From Chloroflexota bacterium (GTDB taxonomy: Bacteria; Chloroflexota; Anaerolineae; UBA2200), in NCBI GenBank assembly GCA_030607875.1, contig JAUWJD010000008.1, forward strand, positions 32,968 through 96,967: DNA of 64,000 nucleotides. Direction: 5' to 3'. The notes below the pieces were generated by a model, which was given only the letters and a program-made list of their open reading frames with translations, did not search any database and had not been told where the DNA came from. Every line of letters starts with the position of its first letter. Positions within the stretch are counted from its first letter, which is position 1. Of this stretch, positions 8,545-16,477 are shown piece after piece. Position numbers and translations under genes: made by a program.

Positions 8545-8598
8545 GCGGGTTCGTAGTGCGCACTACGAGCCTCAGACGATCCTCTTCTCATCCCCGCT

Positions 8599-9612
8599 CT
8601 AGGCGCAAAGCTCCGCCACCAACAAGTCTAGCGCCAAGAGGTCGGCCATTTGGCCGGTCTTGATGTTGTGCTCGACCTCAGCCAGGTGACCGTAGATCGA
8701 TTCCAAGCGCGCCATGCCAAAGTTCCGCCCCTGCCTGGCCGCCTTCTCGACAATGAAAGCGTGCCTGATCCCCAACTCTCTCTGCATTTGTGAGACCGAG
8801 GCACCCTGGGACTGTAGCTCCTTGACCTGCAGCAGGATGCGAAATTGTCGCACGATCATGTGCAGCAGGTACAGCGGCGCAGCCCCAGCGTCGAGAAGCT
8901 CGTGCAGATAGCGCATGGCCTGTTCACCACGCCGCAGGCCGATGGCGTCCACGAGGTCAAAGACGTCCACCAGTGCCTTCGCGCTCACCAGGGTGTGCAC
9001 ATCACTGATGGTGACAGGACGCTGGAAGTTGGCATGTGCCAACAGCTTCTCCAGTTCCTGATCCAACTGGCGCAGGTCGGTACCCACGAGGCTGGCCAGC
9101 TCCCGAGCGGCCCGTGAGGTAATCGTGCCATCCTTGGCTTTCATCCTTCGCTCGATCCAACGAGCCAGATTGCGCTGGGCGGGGGGACTGAATTCCTTGA
9201 TGTGGGTCCGCACCTTGTCTTCAGGTAGCACGCTGAACACAGGGTTGGCCTTGCCAAGTGAGCGGCTCTCCACAAAAATCAGGCGTGTCGTCGCTGGCAA
9301 CCGCGGCAGGTACTCCACCAATCCCTTGACAAAGGCGGTATCGACCGCTGACATCTTGCGCGGTCGTCCCCTCGCTTTGCCCCGCTCGGGCGGTTCGAAC
9401 CGCGACCAAAAGTCCTCCACGAACACCAGCCGGCGCTTGCCCATAAAAGGCAGTGCATCGCAGACCTGGACAAGCTCAGGCAGGGTCACCCTGCGTCCGT
9501 CCAGCACGGTCGTGTTCAGGCTGGCAGTGGTTGGGTCCCCCAGCTTGGTCCGCCACTGGGCTAGTTGCTCGGAACGCGTGAATTCGTCCTCACCGTGCAG
9601 GATGTAGAGCAT
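8599..9612 (-). CDS. holA: DNA polymerase III, delta subunit
   Basis: 337 residues, normal for HolA. It starts MLYILHGEDEFTRSEQLAQW, the family's opening (YLLHGEDxFLRxE), with the SKALVDVFDLVDAIGLRRGE linker and LYLLHMIVRQFRILLQVKEL in the collar domain. Delta opens the beta clamp in the clamp-loader complex. Walker A is absent, as expected in delta. It follows the DUF6391 gene with a 2-bp gap, so it is the last gene of a GNAT-DUF6391-holA operon. Confidence 0.9.
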   Translation of the reverse strand: MLYILHGEDEFTRSEQLAQWRTKLGDPTTASLNTTVLDGRRVTLPELVQVCDALPFMGKRRLVFVEDFWSRFEPPERGKARGRPRKMSAVDTAFVKGLVEYLPRLPATTRLIFVESRSLGKANPVFSVLPEDKVRTHIKEFSPPAQRNLARWIERRMKAKDGTITSRAARELASLVGTDLRQLDQELEKLLAHANFQRPVTISDVHTLVSAKALVDVFDLVDAIGLRRGEQAMRYLHELLDAGAAPLYLLHMIVRQFRILLQVKELQSQGASVSQMQRELGIRHAFIVEKAARQGRNFGMARLESIYGHLAEVEHNIKTGQMADLLALDLLVAELCA

Positions 9613-9614
9613 CG

Positions 9615-10115
9615 CTACTCCTGCGCAGTCTCAACGCGGTGAATGACCAATGAGCCGCGTTCCTGACGCCGAATATCGGCGACGCGCAGGCCCCTTACAT
9701 CGGCTGAGGTGGTCAGACGCTGCTGAAACCTTGTCCCGAGAGGCTGAGCCAGAATCAAAGCAGCCCCAATCCCGAGGCTCAATTGCACTGCCTTCTCCAG
9801 ACGCGACCTTCGCTTGCCATGTAAAGCCGCGAGAGAGGTCAGGCCCGCCAGCACCACTCCTGTCGCTACGTTGGTGCCACAACGGGGGTGTATGGCCAGT
9901 TGAAATTCCCCCGCCCGCAGGCGCTGCAGGGCAGCGGAGACCGCTGCCGCCACGTCATCTGTGTGGACTGGGCCGTACAGGGTAAAGCCCGCCCAGTCGC
10001 TGCGCCCCACCACGCGCACCCCCAAATGTCTCTCGGATAGCACGTGGATCGTAGCGTGCTCCAGCGCGTGATTGCGCCGGATGGCGGCAAAGGGCCATAG
10101 TTCGAGGAGGTTCAC
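9615..10115 (-). CDS. DUF6391 family protein
   Basis: 166 residues. RRNHALEHATIHVLSE near the start, GRSDWAGFTLYGPV and IHPRCGTN are the landmarks I associate with DUF6391. Two hydrophobic stretches (TGVVLAGLTSLAAL and LSLGIGAALILAQPL) suggest weak membrane association. Function is unknown. The ATG overlaps the stop of the GNAT gene by 4 bp, implying translational coupling. Confidence 0.7.
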   Translation of the reverse strand: MNLLELWPFAAIRRNHALEHATIHVLSERHLGVRVVGRSDWAGFTLYGPVHTDDVAAAVSAALQRLRAGEFQLAIHPRCGTNVATGVVLAGLTSLAALHGKRRSRLEKAVQLSLGIGAALILAQPLGTRFQQRLTTSADVRGLRVADIRRQERGSLVIHRVETAQE

Positions 10116-11023
10116 AATGTCGTTCCTTTCAGTTCCAATTCATAGATCCAGATTTCGGCCTCGGACTCTGTCTCTGGCTCAAAGCCAGCTTGCAGGAAAG
10201 CACCATGCAGCGACGAGGCGGACGGCACCACCACCTCCACTGTCTCAAGCTGGAGGGAGGCGGCATGGTTCCGCAGAGCATGCGCCAGCACCTCGGCATG
10301 CGAGCCACTCCTCTCCACATAGGCCACCAACAGGCATTTGTCCTCTTCATCCACTTCCGTGATGATCGCTGTGGCCACGACTTGACCATTCTCTCTCAAG
10401 CCCAGCACCTGGCCACATTCGAGGTGCGCACGCAGTTTCGGCGCGGTCAAAGCGTTCCAACCCCACACGCCGTACAGCCCGCCCATCTGCGCCAGCGCTG
10501 TGCCGCCGAGGATACGCTCTGAGAGGCAGGGCCAGTCCCGCTGGGTCAGACAAGTCAGAACAGGCGCGTTTCCATCGGGCAGAAGTGCCGTCGCTTCGAG
10601 AATCCATACCGCTGCGACACGGCACATGCCTGCCCGCTCCGTAGTCCTGTGCACAGCAGCGTTCCGCGAACTAGTCGCCAACCGCGCCACGTGTGCGCCG
10701 CGCTGCCGAGCCACGTTGAGACAATGGATCAGGAATCGCCCGGCCAGGCCCTGGCGCCGGTGTTCCGGGTGAACGCGCAGGCCCTGCAACCAGGCCTCTG
10801 TGGGCGAAAGCAGCGTGACCTTGGCCACGCCGACGGGCCTATCGTCCAGAGTGGCTACCAGAAGCGCCCCCTGCTCATCCGCCAGCCACTTGTCCCACAC
10901 CAGCAACACATAGTCACCCCAGTGGAAGGTGTGCTCGCAGAAGGCCAGAACCGCTGCCTTGTCCGTGGCTTGGGCCGGGCGGAAAACAAATGGCATCTCA
11001 GTAAGAAGATCGTATACAGGCAT
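10112..11023 (-). CDS. GNAT-family N-acetyltransferase, two GNAT halves
   Basis: 303 residues. The N-terminal GNAT domain has VGVAKVTLLSPTEAWLQGLRVHPEHRRQGLAGRFLIHCL, including the Q/RxxGxG/A acetyl-CoA loop (RRQGLA). The C-terminal half is a degenerate second GNAT domain (VVATAIITEVDEEDKCLLVAYVERSG). Substrate unknown. The ATG at 11023 is only about 15 bases from the -10 box and has no clear Shine-Dalgarno, so the mRNA is nearly leaderless. First gene of the holA operon. Confidence 0.85.
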   Translation of the reverse strand: MPVYDLLTEMPFVFRPAQATDKAAVLAFCEHTFHWGDYVLLVWDKWLADEQGALLVATLDDRPVGVAKVTLLSPTEAWLQGLRVHPEHRRQGLAGRFLIHCLNVARQRGAHVARLATSSRNAAVHRTTERAGMCRVAAVWILEATALLPDGNAPVLTCLTQRDWPCLSERILGGTALAQMGGLYGVWGWNALTAPKLRAHLECGQVLGLRENGQVVATAIITEVDEEDKCLLVAYVERSGSHAEVLAHALRNHAASLQLETVEVVVPSASSLHGAFLQAGFEPETESEAEIWIYELELKGTTL

Positions 11024-11037
11024 ACCGACTGTGCGCC

Positions 11038-11066
11038 ATTATACCCGCAAACCGCGCTCTTCCCAA
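11038..11066 (-). promoter_or_regulatory. promoter of the GNAT-DUF6391-holA operon
   Basis: Minus strand: TTGGGA (11061-11066), 17-bp spacer, TATAAT (11038-11043). The predicted start near 11031 leaves a leader of roughly 8 bases before the ATG at 11023. Confidence 0.6.
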
Positions 11067-11146
11067 AGGAATGAGGAACAGGTCACGAGGGAAGGTTTCG
11101 GGAAACCCGCCTGGCCTTTACGCAGCTTCCACTGCACCGTGCGTCA

Positions 11147-11244
11147 ACCGTTCGTGCTGTGCATGCCCTGGCTTTGCATGTGCTCTGCATGCCCCGTGGG
11201 CACCTGTGGGAGACGGGCGACGAGACCTTCGGCGGGATGAACGA
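11147..11244 (-). repeat. dispersed palindromic repeat B, copy 1
   Basis: About 98 bp bounded by CCGTTCGT and TGAACG ends, read here on the minus strand. It shares a run of about 30 identical bases (including GTGCCCACGGGGCATGCAGA and the following AGCACATGCA) with copy 2 at 34426-34533, and the GCACGAACGGTTGA end with copy 3 near 37200. Internal GCATGC units repeat. It fills most of the gap between the HIT and GNAT genes. Confidence 0.7.
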
Positions 11245-11265
11245 TATGAAGACAGTTGCGTAAGT

Positions 11266-11781
11266 TTAGCGATTAAACGCAGTACTCTGTGATCCTGCCA
11301 TTGCCTGGAGGATCCGCGCGGCCAGCGACTTTAGCTCCTGGTCGCTGAGTTCCAAAACACCCTTTTCCATCCGCAGGGCTTCCAGTTGTTGCTCTCGATA
11401 CGGCACTCCAGGCGGCAGAGGCACGATGTGCCAGTGAACGTGGCTGTTGCCTTGCTGGCTGCCCAAGGTCAGGATGTACACCCGCTCAGTGGGAACGACT
11501 TGCCGCAAGGCTTCGGCAACTCGATAGATGACCCGCTGTAGAGCGAGGTACTGGTCCAGCGTAAAGTCGCCCGTCACCTGCTCGCGATGTTCTCGAGGCG
11601 CAACCAGCGTGTAGCCGTAGAGCGTTGGGTACTTGTTGAGGAAAACGATGGCTAGGTCATCCTGGTAGACAATGTGATGACGGTGCTCAGGATTTCCTGC
11701 GACGATCTCACAGATGAAGCAGGGTCCGCTCTGCACCCGCCCAACGTACTCTTTCAGGTCGAAAGGCTGCCGTCTGAGCAT
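11266..11781 (-). CDS. HIT-family nucleotide hydrolase/transferase
   Basis: 171 residues. The histidine triad is HVHWHIVPL (H-phi-H-phi-H) near residue 123, with CFICEIVAGNPEHR (a CxxC metal-site form), DDLAIVFLNKYPTLYGYTLVAPREH as in Fhit/Ap4A-phosphorylase-like HIT proteins. Such enzymes hydrolyse dinucleoside polyphosphates or AMP conjugates. It stands alone between repeat B and the nucleoside hydrolase. Exact substrate not determinable. Confidence 0.88.
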   Translation of the reverse strand: MLRRQPFDLKEYVGRVQSGPCFICEIVAGNPEHRHHIVYQDDLAIVFLNKYPTLYGYTLVAPREHREQVTGDFTLDQYLALQRVIYRVAEALRQVVPTERVYILTLGSQQGNSHVHWHIVPLPPGVPYREQQLEALRMEKGVLELSDQELKSLAARILQAMAGSQSTAFNR

Positions 11782-11846
11782 TCTCCTACTCCCTTGCGCA
11801 TCCTATTCGCGGATAGGCGCCCAGGTCTCCCGGTTGCCTGCCCAGA

Positions 11847-12797
11847 CTAGGCAAGCCGCCCATTCAGGACGTCCAGGAAAAGCGTTTCGAAGCGGGTGTT
11901 GTCCACTGCCGTGCATACCCGAATACTGGCGCCCTCGTCTGTCTCCAGCGTGCGTCCGCTCTCTGGGCCCTCTTTGGCAATGACGGTCAACCTTCGCCAC
12001 TCAAAGGTGCCCAGGCTCTCGTCGGCCAGAATGGCAGCCGTCAGCGGATCCCAGAAATAGTACATGCCACTTCCCACATAGTCCCTCGTCTTGAGCAGGA
12101 CCTGGTACACAAGCTCCGCTTCCGGTGTACCACGATCCTCCTCCAAACGCTGGTAAAAGTCCATCGTAATCGGTGCTTGATTGGTCGCATCCAGTGGCAC
12201 GAGCGTGATGGGTGCGCCAGAGTGAAAGACCACCTTGGCCGCATAGGGATCGCAGTAGATGTTCCATTCAGCGACCTTGTTGCGGGTGTCTGCGCCGGAC
12301 TCCACGATATTTCCTGGCACATCCACAGCCCCACCCATGATGTAGAGCATCTCCAGATGATCAACCAACGAGGGCTCAGCCTGGAACGCCTCCGCCAAGT
12401 TGGTCAGCGGGCCCAGGGCCAGCACAACCATTTTCTGCTGCGAACTCTGCAGCGACGAGATCAGGAACTCAATAGCACCTCGATCCACAGATGCGTTGGG
12501 ATTCGAGGGCAGCGCGATCCCGAACGCATTGTCAACCATCTCCCGCACTCTGTCGGGGAAGGCATGATTGCCACACAGGGGCGTCTCGCGTCCGAAAGCC
12601 ACTGGCACGTCTGGCTGCCCTGCCAGAGACAACAGCCCCAACGTGTTTCGCGTCCCAGGCTCCGAATGGGCCTCCCCAGTCCCGGTCACCGTAATGGCCT
12701 TGATGACAACGCCTGGGTGCTGCAAGAGATAGAGAATAGCCATCCAATCATCGGAAGCCACGTCAGTATCGATGATTACCGGCTTGACAGCATTCAT
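11847..12797 (-). CDS. nucleoside hydrolase (IunH/RihA family)
   Basis: 316 residues from ATG 12797, which has AGGAGGG 5 bases upstream; a longer frame to 12824 lacks a site. VIIDTDVASDDW near the start carries the Asp cluster that binds Ca2+ and ribose; VLALGPLTNLAEAF and YIMGGAVDVPGN are family signatures, and WNIYCDPYAAKVVF carries the later conserved Asp. The reaction is hydrolysis of nucleosides to base plus ribose. No signal peptide. It is not in the BMC locus but could supply the same salvage metabolism. Confidence 0.88.
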   Translation of the reverse strand: MNAVKPVIIDTDVASDDWMAILYLLQHPGVVIKAITVTGTGEAHSEPGTRNTLGLLSLAGQPDVPVAFGRETPLCGNHAFPDRVREMVDNAFGIALPSNPNASVDRGAIEFLISSLQSSQQKMVVLALGPLTNLAEAFQAEPSLVDHLEMLYIMGGAVDVPGNIVESGADTRNKVAEWNIYCDPYAAKVVFHSGAPITLVPLDATNQAPITMDFYQRLEEDRGTPEAELVYQVLLKTRDYVGSGMYYFWDPLTAAILADESLGTFEWRRLTVIAKEGPESGRTLETDEGASIRVCTAVDNTRFETLFLDVLNGRLA

Positions 12798-12968
12798 GCA
12801 CTCCCTCCTGAACCATCCGCTCACTGGCGACAGAATGCTCGTCGCCAGGGGACCGCCTCACTTCCGCGATGCTCTCCCATCCAGCGTCAGCGAGCAAAGC
12901 CGACCCCCAGGGCCACCGCCCCCCTGCCACGTGAGAGTTCGCAGGGAGCCAGCGGCCCCACGGAACGC

Positions 12969-13631
12969 CTAGAAATCAACGTCCACGTCGTCGTCTGACA
13001 CTTCCTGTCGGGAAGCGATGCCTTTTCCCACGTCCTTCCACATCTGAACGTAGAGCTCAGGCTGCCCAGCCCTGAAAGCGGCGATCATGTCCTGAATCAG
13101 GCTCGCCTCCCCTTGCAAGGCCAGAACTCGGTCGCACTCGGGGACCAGCTTCTTGCCCAGTATCTTGGCAATACCGCGCCGCGCCGCCTCGCTGAAGTAG
13201 CCTTGTCCCCGCAGGTACGCCTGGCCCATATGGATGACATCCCCGAAAGGATCGGTGACGTCATCGCTCCACAGTCGCCACACAACGGATGCTACATCAT
13301 TGTGCTTGGGGTCCTTTCGCACGACGCCCATAAGCTGGCCCTCCAGACCCCCGAATCCACCCGCAGGTGAGCCAGACCGGGCCGCCAACACGAACTTGCG
13401 CTTGATGATGCGGCCCTTCTTCGACAAGGTCAAGGTCAGATGTCTTTGCCTCGCCAGGTGGACGAACGCGGTCAGGACCATGGCCTTGGCCAGATCTTTG
13501 CGTTTCACCTTCACGTCTCGGCAAGGCAGTTTCTCGCCAAAGGACAGCCGGGACTGGGTAGGGAACAGGTCTTTCAACACGTCTCCGAAAAGGTAAGCGA
13601 GAGAACTGGGCAGGACAGTAAAGTTGTTCAC
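12969..13631 (-). CDS. conserved-looking hypothetical protein
   Basis: 220 residues from GTG 13631, chosen because GGAGGGG lies 6 bases upstream; the frame is open to an ATG at 13661. Not recognised. The protein is basic in the middle (KVKRKDLAKAMVLTAFVHLARQRHLTL) with an alpha-helical look, a Gly-rich SGSPAGGFGG loop near 90 and an acidic end (EVSDDDVDVDF). No membrane segment, signal peptide or catalytic motif stands out. It lies upstream of the nucleoside hydrolase with a 171-bp gap and downstream of a TatD-like gene. Confidence 0.6.
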   Translation of the reverse strand: MNNFTVLPSSLAYLFGDVLKDLFPTQSRLSFGEKLPCRDVKVKRKDLAKAMVLTAFVHLARQRHLTLTLSKKGRIIKRKFVLAARSGSPAGGFGGLEGQLMGVVRKDPKHNDVASVVWRLWSDDVTDPFGDVIHMGQAYLRGQGYFSEAARRGIAKILGKKLVPECDRVLALQGEASLIQDMIAAFRAGQPELYVQMWKDVGKGIASRQEVSDDDVDVDF

Positions 13632-13751
13632 GTTGCACCCCTCCACGTATGGATTGTTCATGCCTTTGCCTGGTTGGAGATAGGCTCAGATGGCGAATTG
13701 TACTCCACTTTCTTCCAGACTGCGATCCGCCAATCCACCTCGATCCCGACC

Positions 13752-14543
13752 CTACTCGCCATTGAGGCCCCCCGGGAACCTTGCACAGGCCTCGACAAGC
13801 CGTGGATCATCCCGCACAAGCCGTGCGAAGTTGGCCTGAACGGTCTGCATGATGGCCTCAGCAGTGGTCTTCCGCGCATCAGCCACCCCCTTCACGACGT
13901 CCACGATCAGGCGCGGCATTCCGGGACCGCCAATCCACCCCTTGGGGCCACCTGGATTGTCTGTCTCGGTGAGCAACTGCTCTGCTGGCACCTCTCGAGC
14001 GATGGTCCGGATGTGCTCCGAATAGAGAACCTCGACACCGATGGTGAAGTAGGCCCCTCTGGCCACCCATTCGCGGAACACGTCAAGAGGGCCCGAATAC
14101 CAGTGCACGATGGCCCCTCGAATGCCATATTGGTCGAGCAGGTCCAAGATCTCCCGTTCCGCACCCTTGGTGTGCAGGTTGATCACCTTGCCCTGCTCTT
14201 TGGCCGCCGACAGGAAGAACTCGAACACCTCCCGCTGGGCCGCATACTGTGAAGCATCTTCAACAAAGTGGTGGTCCAGCCCAATCTCGCCGAGCATGGG
14301 GCTCTGTTCGATGGCTTTGGTCAGATCATCCAGACGATCGACGTACTCAGGGGCAAACCAGGGGTGCACGCCGAAAATGGGCAGCACCCAATCGCACACC
14401 TGGGCAATCTCCAGATTTCGCTGGTACGATTCGAGGCCCAGCGAGTTACTGACGGTAAGGATGCAGTGCTGCCTGATCTCCTCCAAAGCAGAGTCCAGAG
14501 CATCCGCGTACAAATCCAGATGAGAATGAGCATCAAGCAGCAT
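13752..14543 (-). CDS. TatD-family metal-dependent hydrolase
   Basis: 263 residues from ATG 14543, where GGAGAGG sits just upstream and the protein starts MLLDAHSHLDLY, the TatD HxH metal site. Further landmarks are FGVHPWFAPEYV, MLGEIGLDHHFV (Glu/His ligands), VINLHTKGAEREILDLL and LLTETDNPGG (the D of the TETD site). Members are metal-dependent nucleases or related amidohydrolase-fold phosphoesterases. The C-terminal half is less typical than E. coli TatD. Confidence 0.83.
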   Translation of the reverse strand: MLLDAHSHLDLYADALDSALEEIRQHCILTVSNSLGLESYQRNLEIAQVCDWVLPIFGVHPWFAPEYVDRLDDLTKAIEQSPMLGEIGLDHHFVEDASQYAAQREVFEFFLSAAKEQGKVINLHTKGAEREILDLLDQYGIRGAIVHWYSGPLDVFREWVARGAYFTIGVEVLYSEHIRTIAREVPAEQLLTETDNPGGPKGWIGGPGMPRLIVDVVKGVADARKTTAEAIMQTVQANFARLVRDDPRLVEACARFPGGLNGE

Positions 14544-14735
14544 GTCGCCTCTCCAGCCCACTGCTTCGTGCACGGATAGCTAAACGTGTCTCACCGAATC
14601 ATGGTATCAGAAGGGCCCTTTGCGTCTGGCGATTCACGCAGTACTGCGTAGTTCTCGAGGTACCACACCGCTCACCTGTCCGCTATGCTATGCAGTCGCC
14701 GATCATACATCCCTCGACATCCGTCCACATGCCGA

Positions 14736-15182
14736 TCAATCATAAGCCAAACGGGTTTCCTCATCCGCGAGTGTTGGCTGGATGATTTCCTGCCATTTTG
14801 GCGAGTCCCACGTGCCTAACATGGCATGCACTATCCGGTACTTCTCAGGGATGGGGTGCGTCCCCATGACCACTTCAAGGCCATATCGTGCCCTGATGAA
14901 ATCAGGGAAATGGGTTATGCGTGGACACGGCGGATATCCAACAATCAATCCCGTGGCGAGGTGGATGACCTCTGCGCCATTCTTGACCATCTCCTGCGGA
15001 GCATATTCCACATTGCCGCCAGGGCAACCACCACAAGTGGTATATCCAACCAACTCCACCTCTTGATCCTGATAAACGCTGAACGCTCCTTCTCTATTGC
15101 GCAGGGCCCTCAGGCATTTGCCACCAGCGCACGTGTGGTAGCGGTCGCAGATGATGATCCCGATCTTGATTTTCTCTTTCAT
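14736..15182 (-). CDS. CGGC domain-containing protein
   Basis: 148 residues from ATG 15182, with AGGAGG 6 bases upstream. It carries CDRYHTCAGGKCLRAL near the start, YTTCGGCPGGNVEY (the CGGC motif) and YPPCPRI, seven cysteines placed for metal or redox use. CGGC proteins are common in anaerobes; their biochemical role is not settled. No membrane segment. Confidence 0.88.
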   Translation of the reverse strand: MKEKIKIGIIICDRYHTCAGGKCLRALRNREGAFSVYQDQEVELVGYTTCGGCPGGNVEYAPQEMVKNGAEVIHLATGLIVGYPPCPRITHFPDFIRARYGLEVVMGTHPIPEKYRIVHAMLGTWDSPKWQEIIQPTLADEETRLAYD

Positions 15183-15285
15183 TGTTGTCCTCCTATTGGA
15201 TTGAACTGCAGCCAAGCCCACAGGTGTGCTTCGCGCTTCGTAGCACTCGCCTACCACGAACCTCGCTCTCGGCTCTACTCGTTAC

Positions 15286-16146
15286 CTACGGCTCCACCAT
15301 TGGTTCCGCTACCGCAAAAAGCCCGGCCCGCTGACGTGTCCCCGGGCCGTCGGGCAGTATCTCCTGGTCAAAACGGTCGCAGAGATCGACAAAGCGACTG
15401 AACAGCTCCTCATCTTGCAGCACCCGCTCGACGGTCTCTTGCCCGCAAAGCAAAGCCAGGGAGCCCAGGCCTCCGCAGCGCAAGACCCTCATCCTTGCTG
15501 TCTCCAGAATGCCCCGCAGTTCGCCGGGCAGGAACGCTTTGAGAGCTCCAAAGTAATCCTGGGTCATGCCCGCAGACAGCATGGGGTTGTCAGGGAACTG
15601 CCCCTGGTACCACTCACCCCGCTCCCACATGGCAAAGAGCGCATCCACAAATCGCCCTGTCACGCCCAGGCCCACGGAGCAGAGGACCTCTATCATCAGT
15701 GCCCGGTTGGTGACGGTGAGGATCAGCTTCTTGCGAGTCACGCGGCAGCTCTCCAGGATGGCCTTCTCCGCTTCAGCGCCAGAGAAGGAGATGGCGCCGT
15801 CCATGTTCAGCACGAGGTCGAAGGAGCGGCCGGGAAACTGCGAGAGGTCGGTGGCGTTGGCTTCGACAAAGCGAATGCCCGCGACACTTTTGGCTCTTTC
15901 CTGTGCGATCTCCACCATGCGTGGCGAGAAATCCACGTGCGTGACCGAGAAGCCGCGCTGGGCCAGGGGGATGGAGAAGGCCCCTGTACCGCCGCCCACG
16001 CACAGGATGGTCTGCACCCCCGCCAGATGCCTCTCGATCTCGCGCCAGCGCAGCGCACGGTTGATGGCTTCGTCAGCCAGATCCCGCTCTTCTTTCGGGG
16101 CCTTGGCGTCCCACCATTGCTTCTCTCGTTCGAAGTTGACCTTCAT
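15286..16146 (-). CDS. class I SAM-dependent methyltransferase
   Basis: 286 residues from ATG 16146; the frame extends to 16179 but the internal Met gives MKVNFEREKQWWDAKA. Motif I is ILCVGGGTGAFSIPLA, followed by VTHVDFSPRMVEIAQERA (acidic motif II) and FDLVLNMDGAISF (motif IV). The Rossmann half is followed by a helical C-terminal part that should choose the substrate, which I cannot predict. Monocistronic appearance; no strong ribosome-binding site. Confidence 0.8.
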   Translation of the reverse strand: MKVNFEREKQWWDAKAPKEERDLADEAINRALRWREIERHLAGVQTILCVGGGTGAFSIPLAQRGFSVTHVDFSPRMVEIAQERAKSVAGIRFVEANATDLSQFPGRSFDLVLNMDGAISFSGAEAEKAILESCRVTRKKLILTVTNRALMIEVLCSVGLGVTGRFVDALFAMWERGEWYQGQFPDNPMLSAGMTQDYFGALKAFLPGELRGILETARMRVLRCGGLGSLALLCGQETVERVLQDEELFSRFVDLCDRFDQEILPDGPGTRQRAGLFAVAEPMVEP

Positions 16147-16477
16147 GATCGCGACCCATGAGGGAGTGACACGGCGCATCAGGACAGCGAAACAACGAAA
16201 GGCTCACCACGGAAACAGAGAGATCACGGAAATGTCTGATGCGCCCTGGAAACGGTCATCGGTACGCTTCAACTCTTCTCTGTGTGCTCTGTGTCTCCCT
16301 GCTTTGGTCCCCCTTTCACCGCAAGTGCTCACGAACCAACCGCACCGTAGCATAGTCAGTCGTTCGTTCGATAATCGTTACCGTAATCTTCAGCGGGATG
16401 CTACGGGCGTGGGAGAGCGTGCGGAAATCGACCTCCATGCTCTCCCCGGCGTCCAGCGCAACACGGTCTAGGCGCTG
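16147..16477. other. intergenic with a degenerate simple repeat
   Basis: About 330 bp without a supported gene. It holds ACCACGGAAACAGAGAGATC (16207-16226) and, about 55 bp on, the inverted form CTCTGTGTGCTCTGTGTCTC (16275-16294). These resemble a short CACAGAGACACAGAG-type dispersed element seen in intergenic DNA of many large environmental genomes. The rest shows nothing. Confidence 0.4.

Noticed and set aside
7398..8591. Minus-strand open frame of 397 codons opposite tyrS
   Set aside because: Shadow caused by GC-rich codon use; tyrS on the plus strand has both class I signatures.
16180..16470. Plus-strand frame beginning near 15566 through the intergenic space
   Set aside because: It is antisense to the methyltransferase for most of its length and the rest matches a simple CACAGAG-type repeat.
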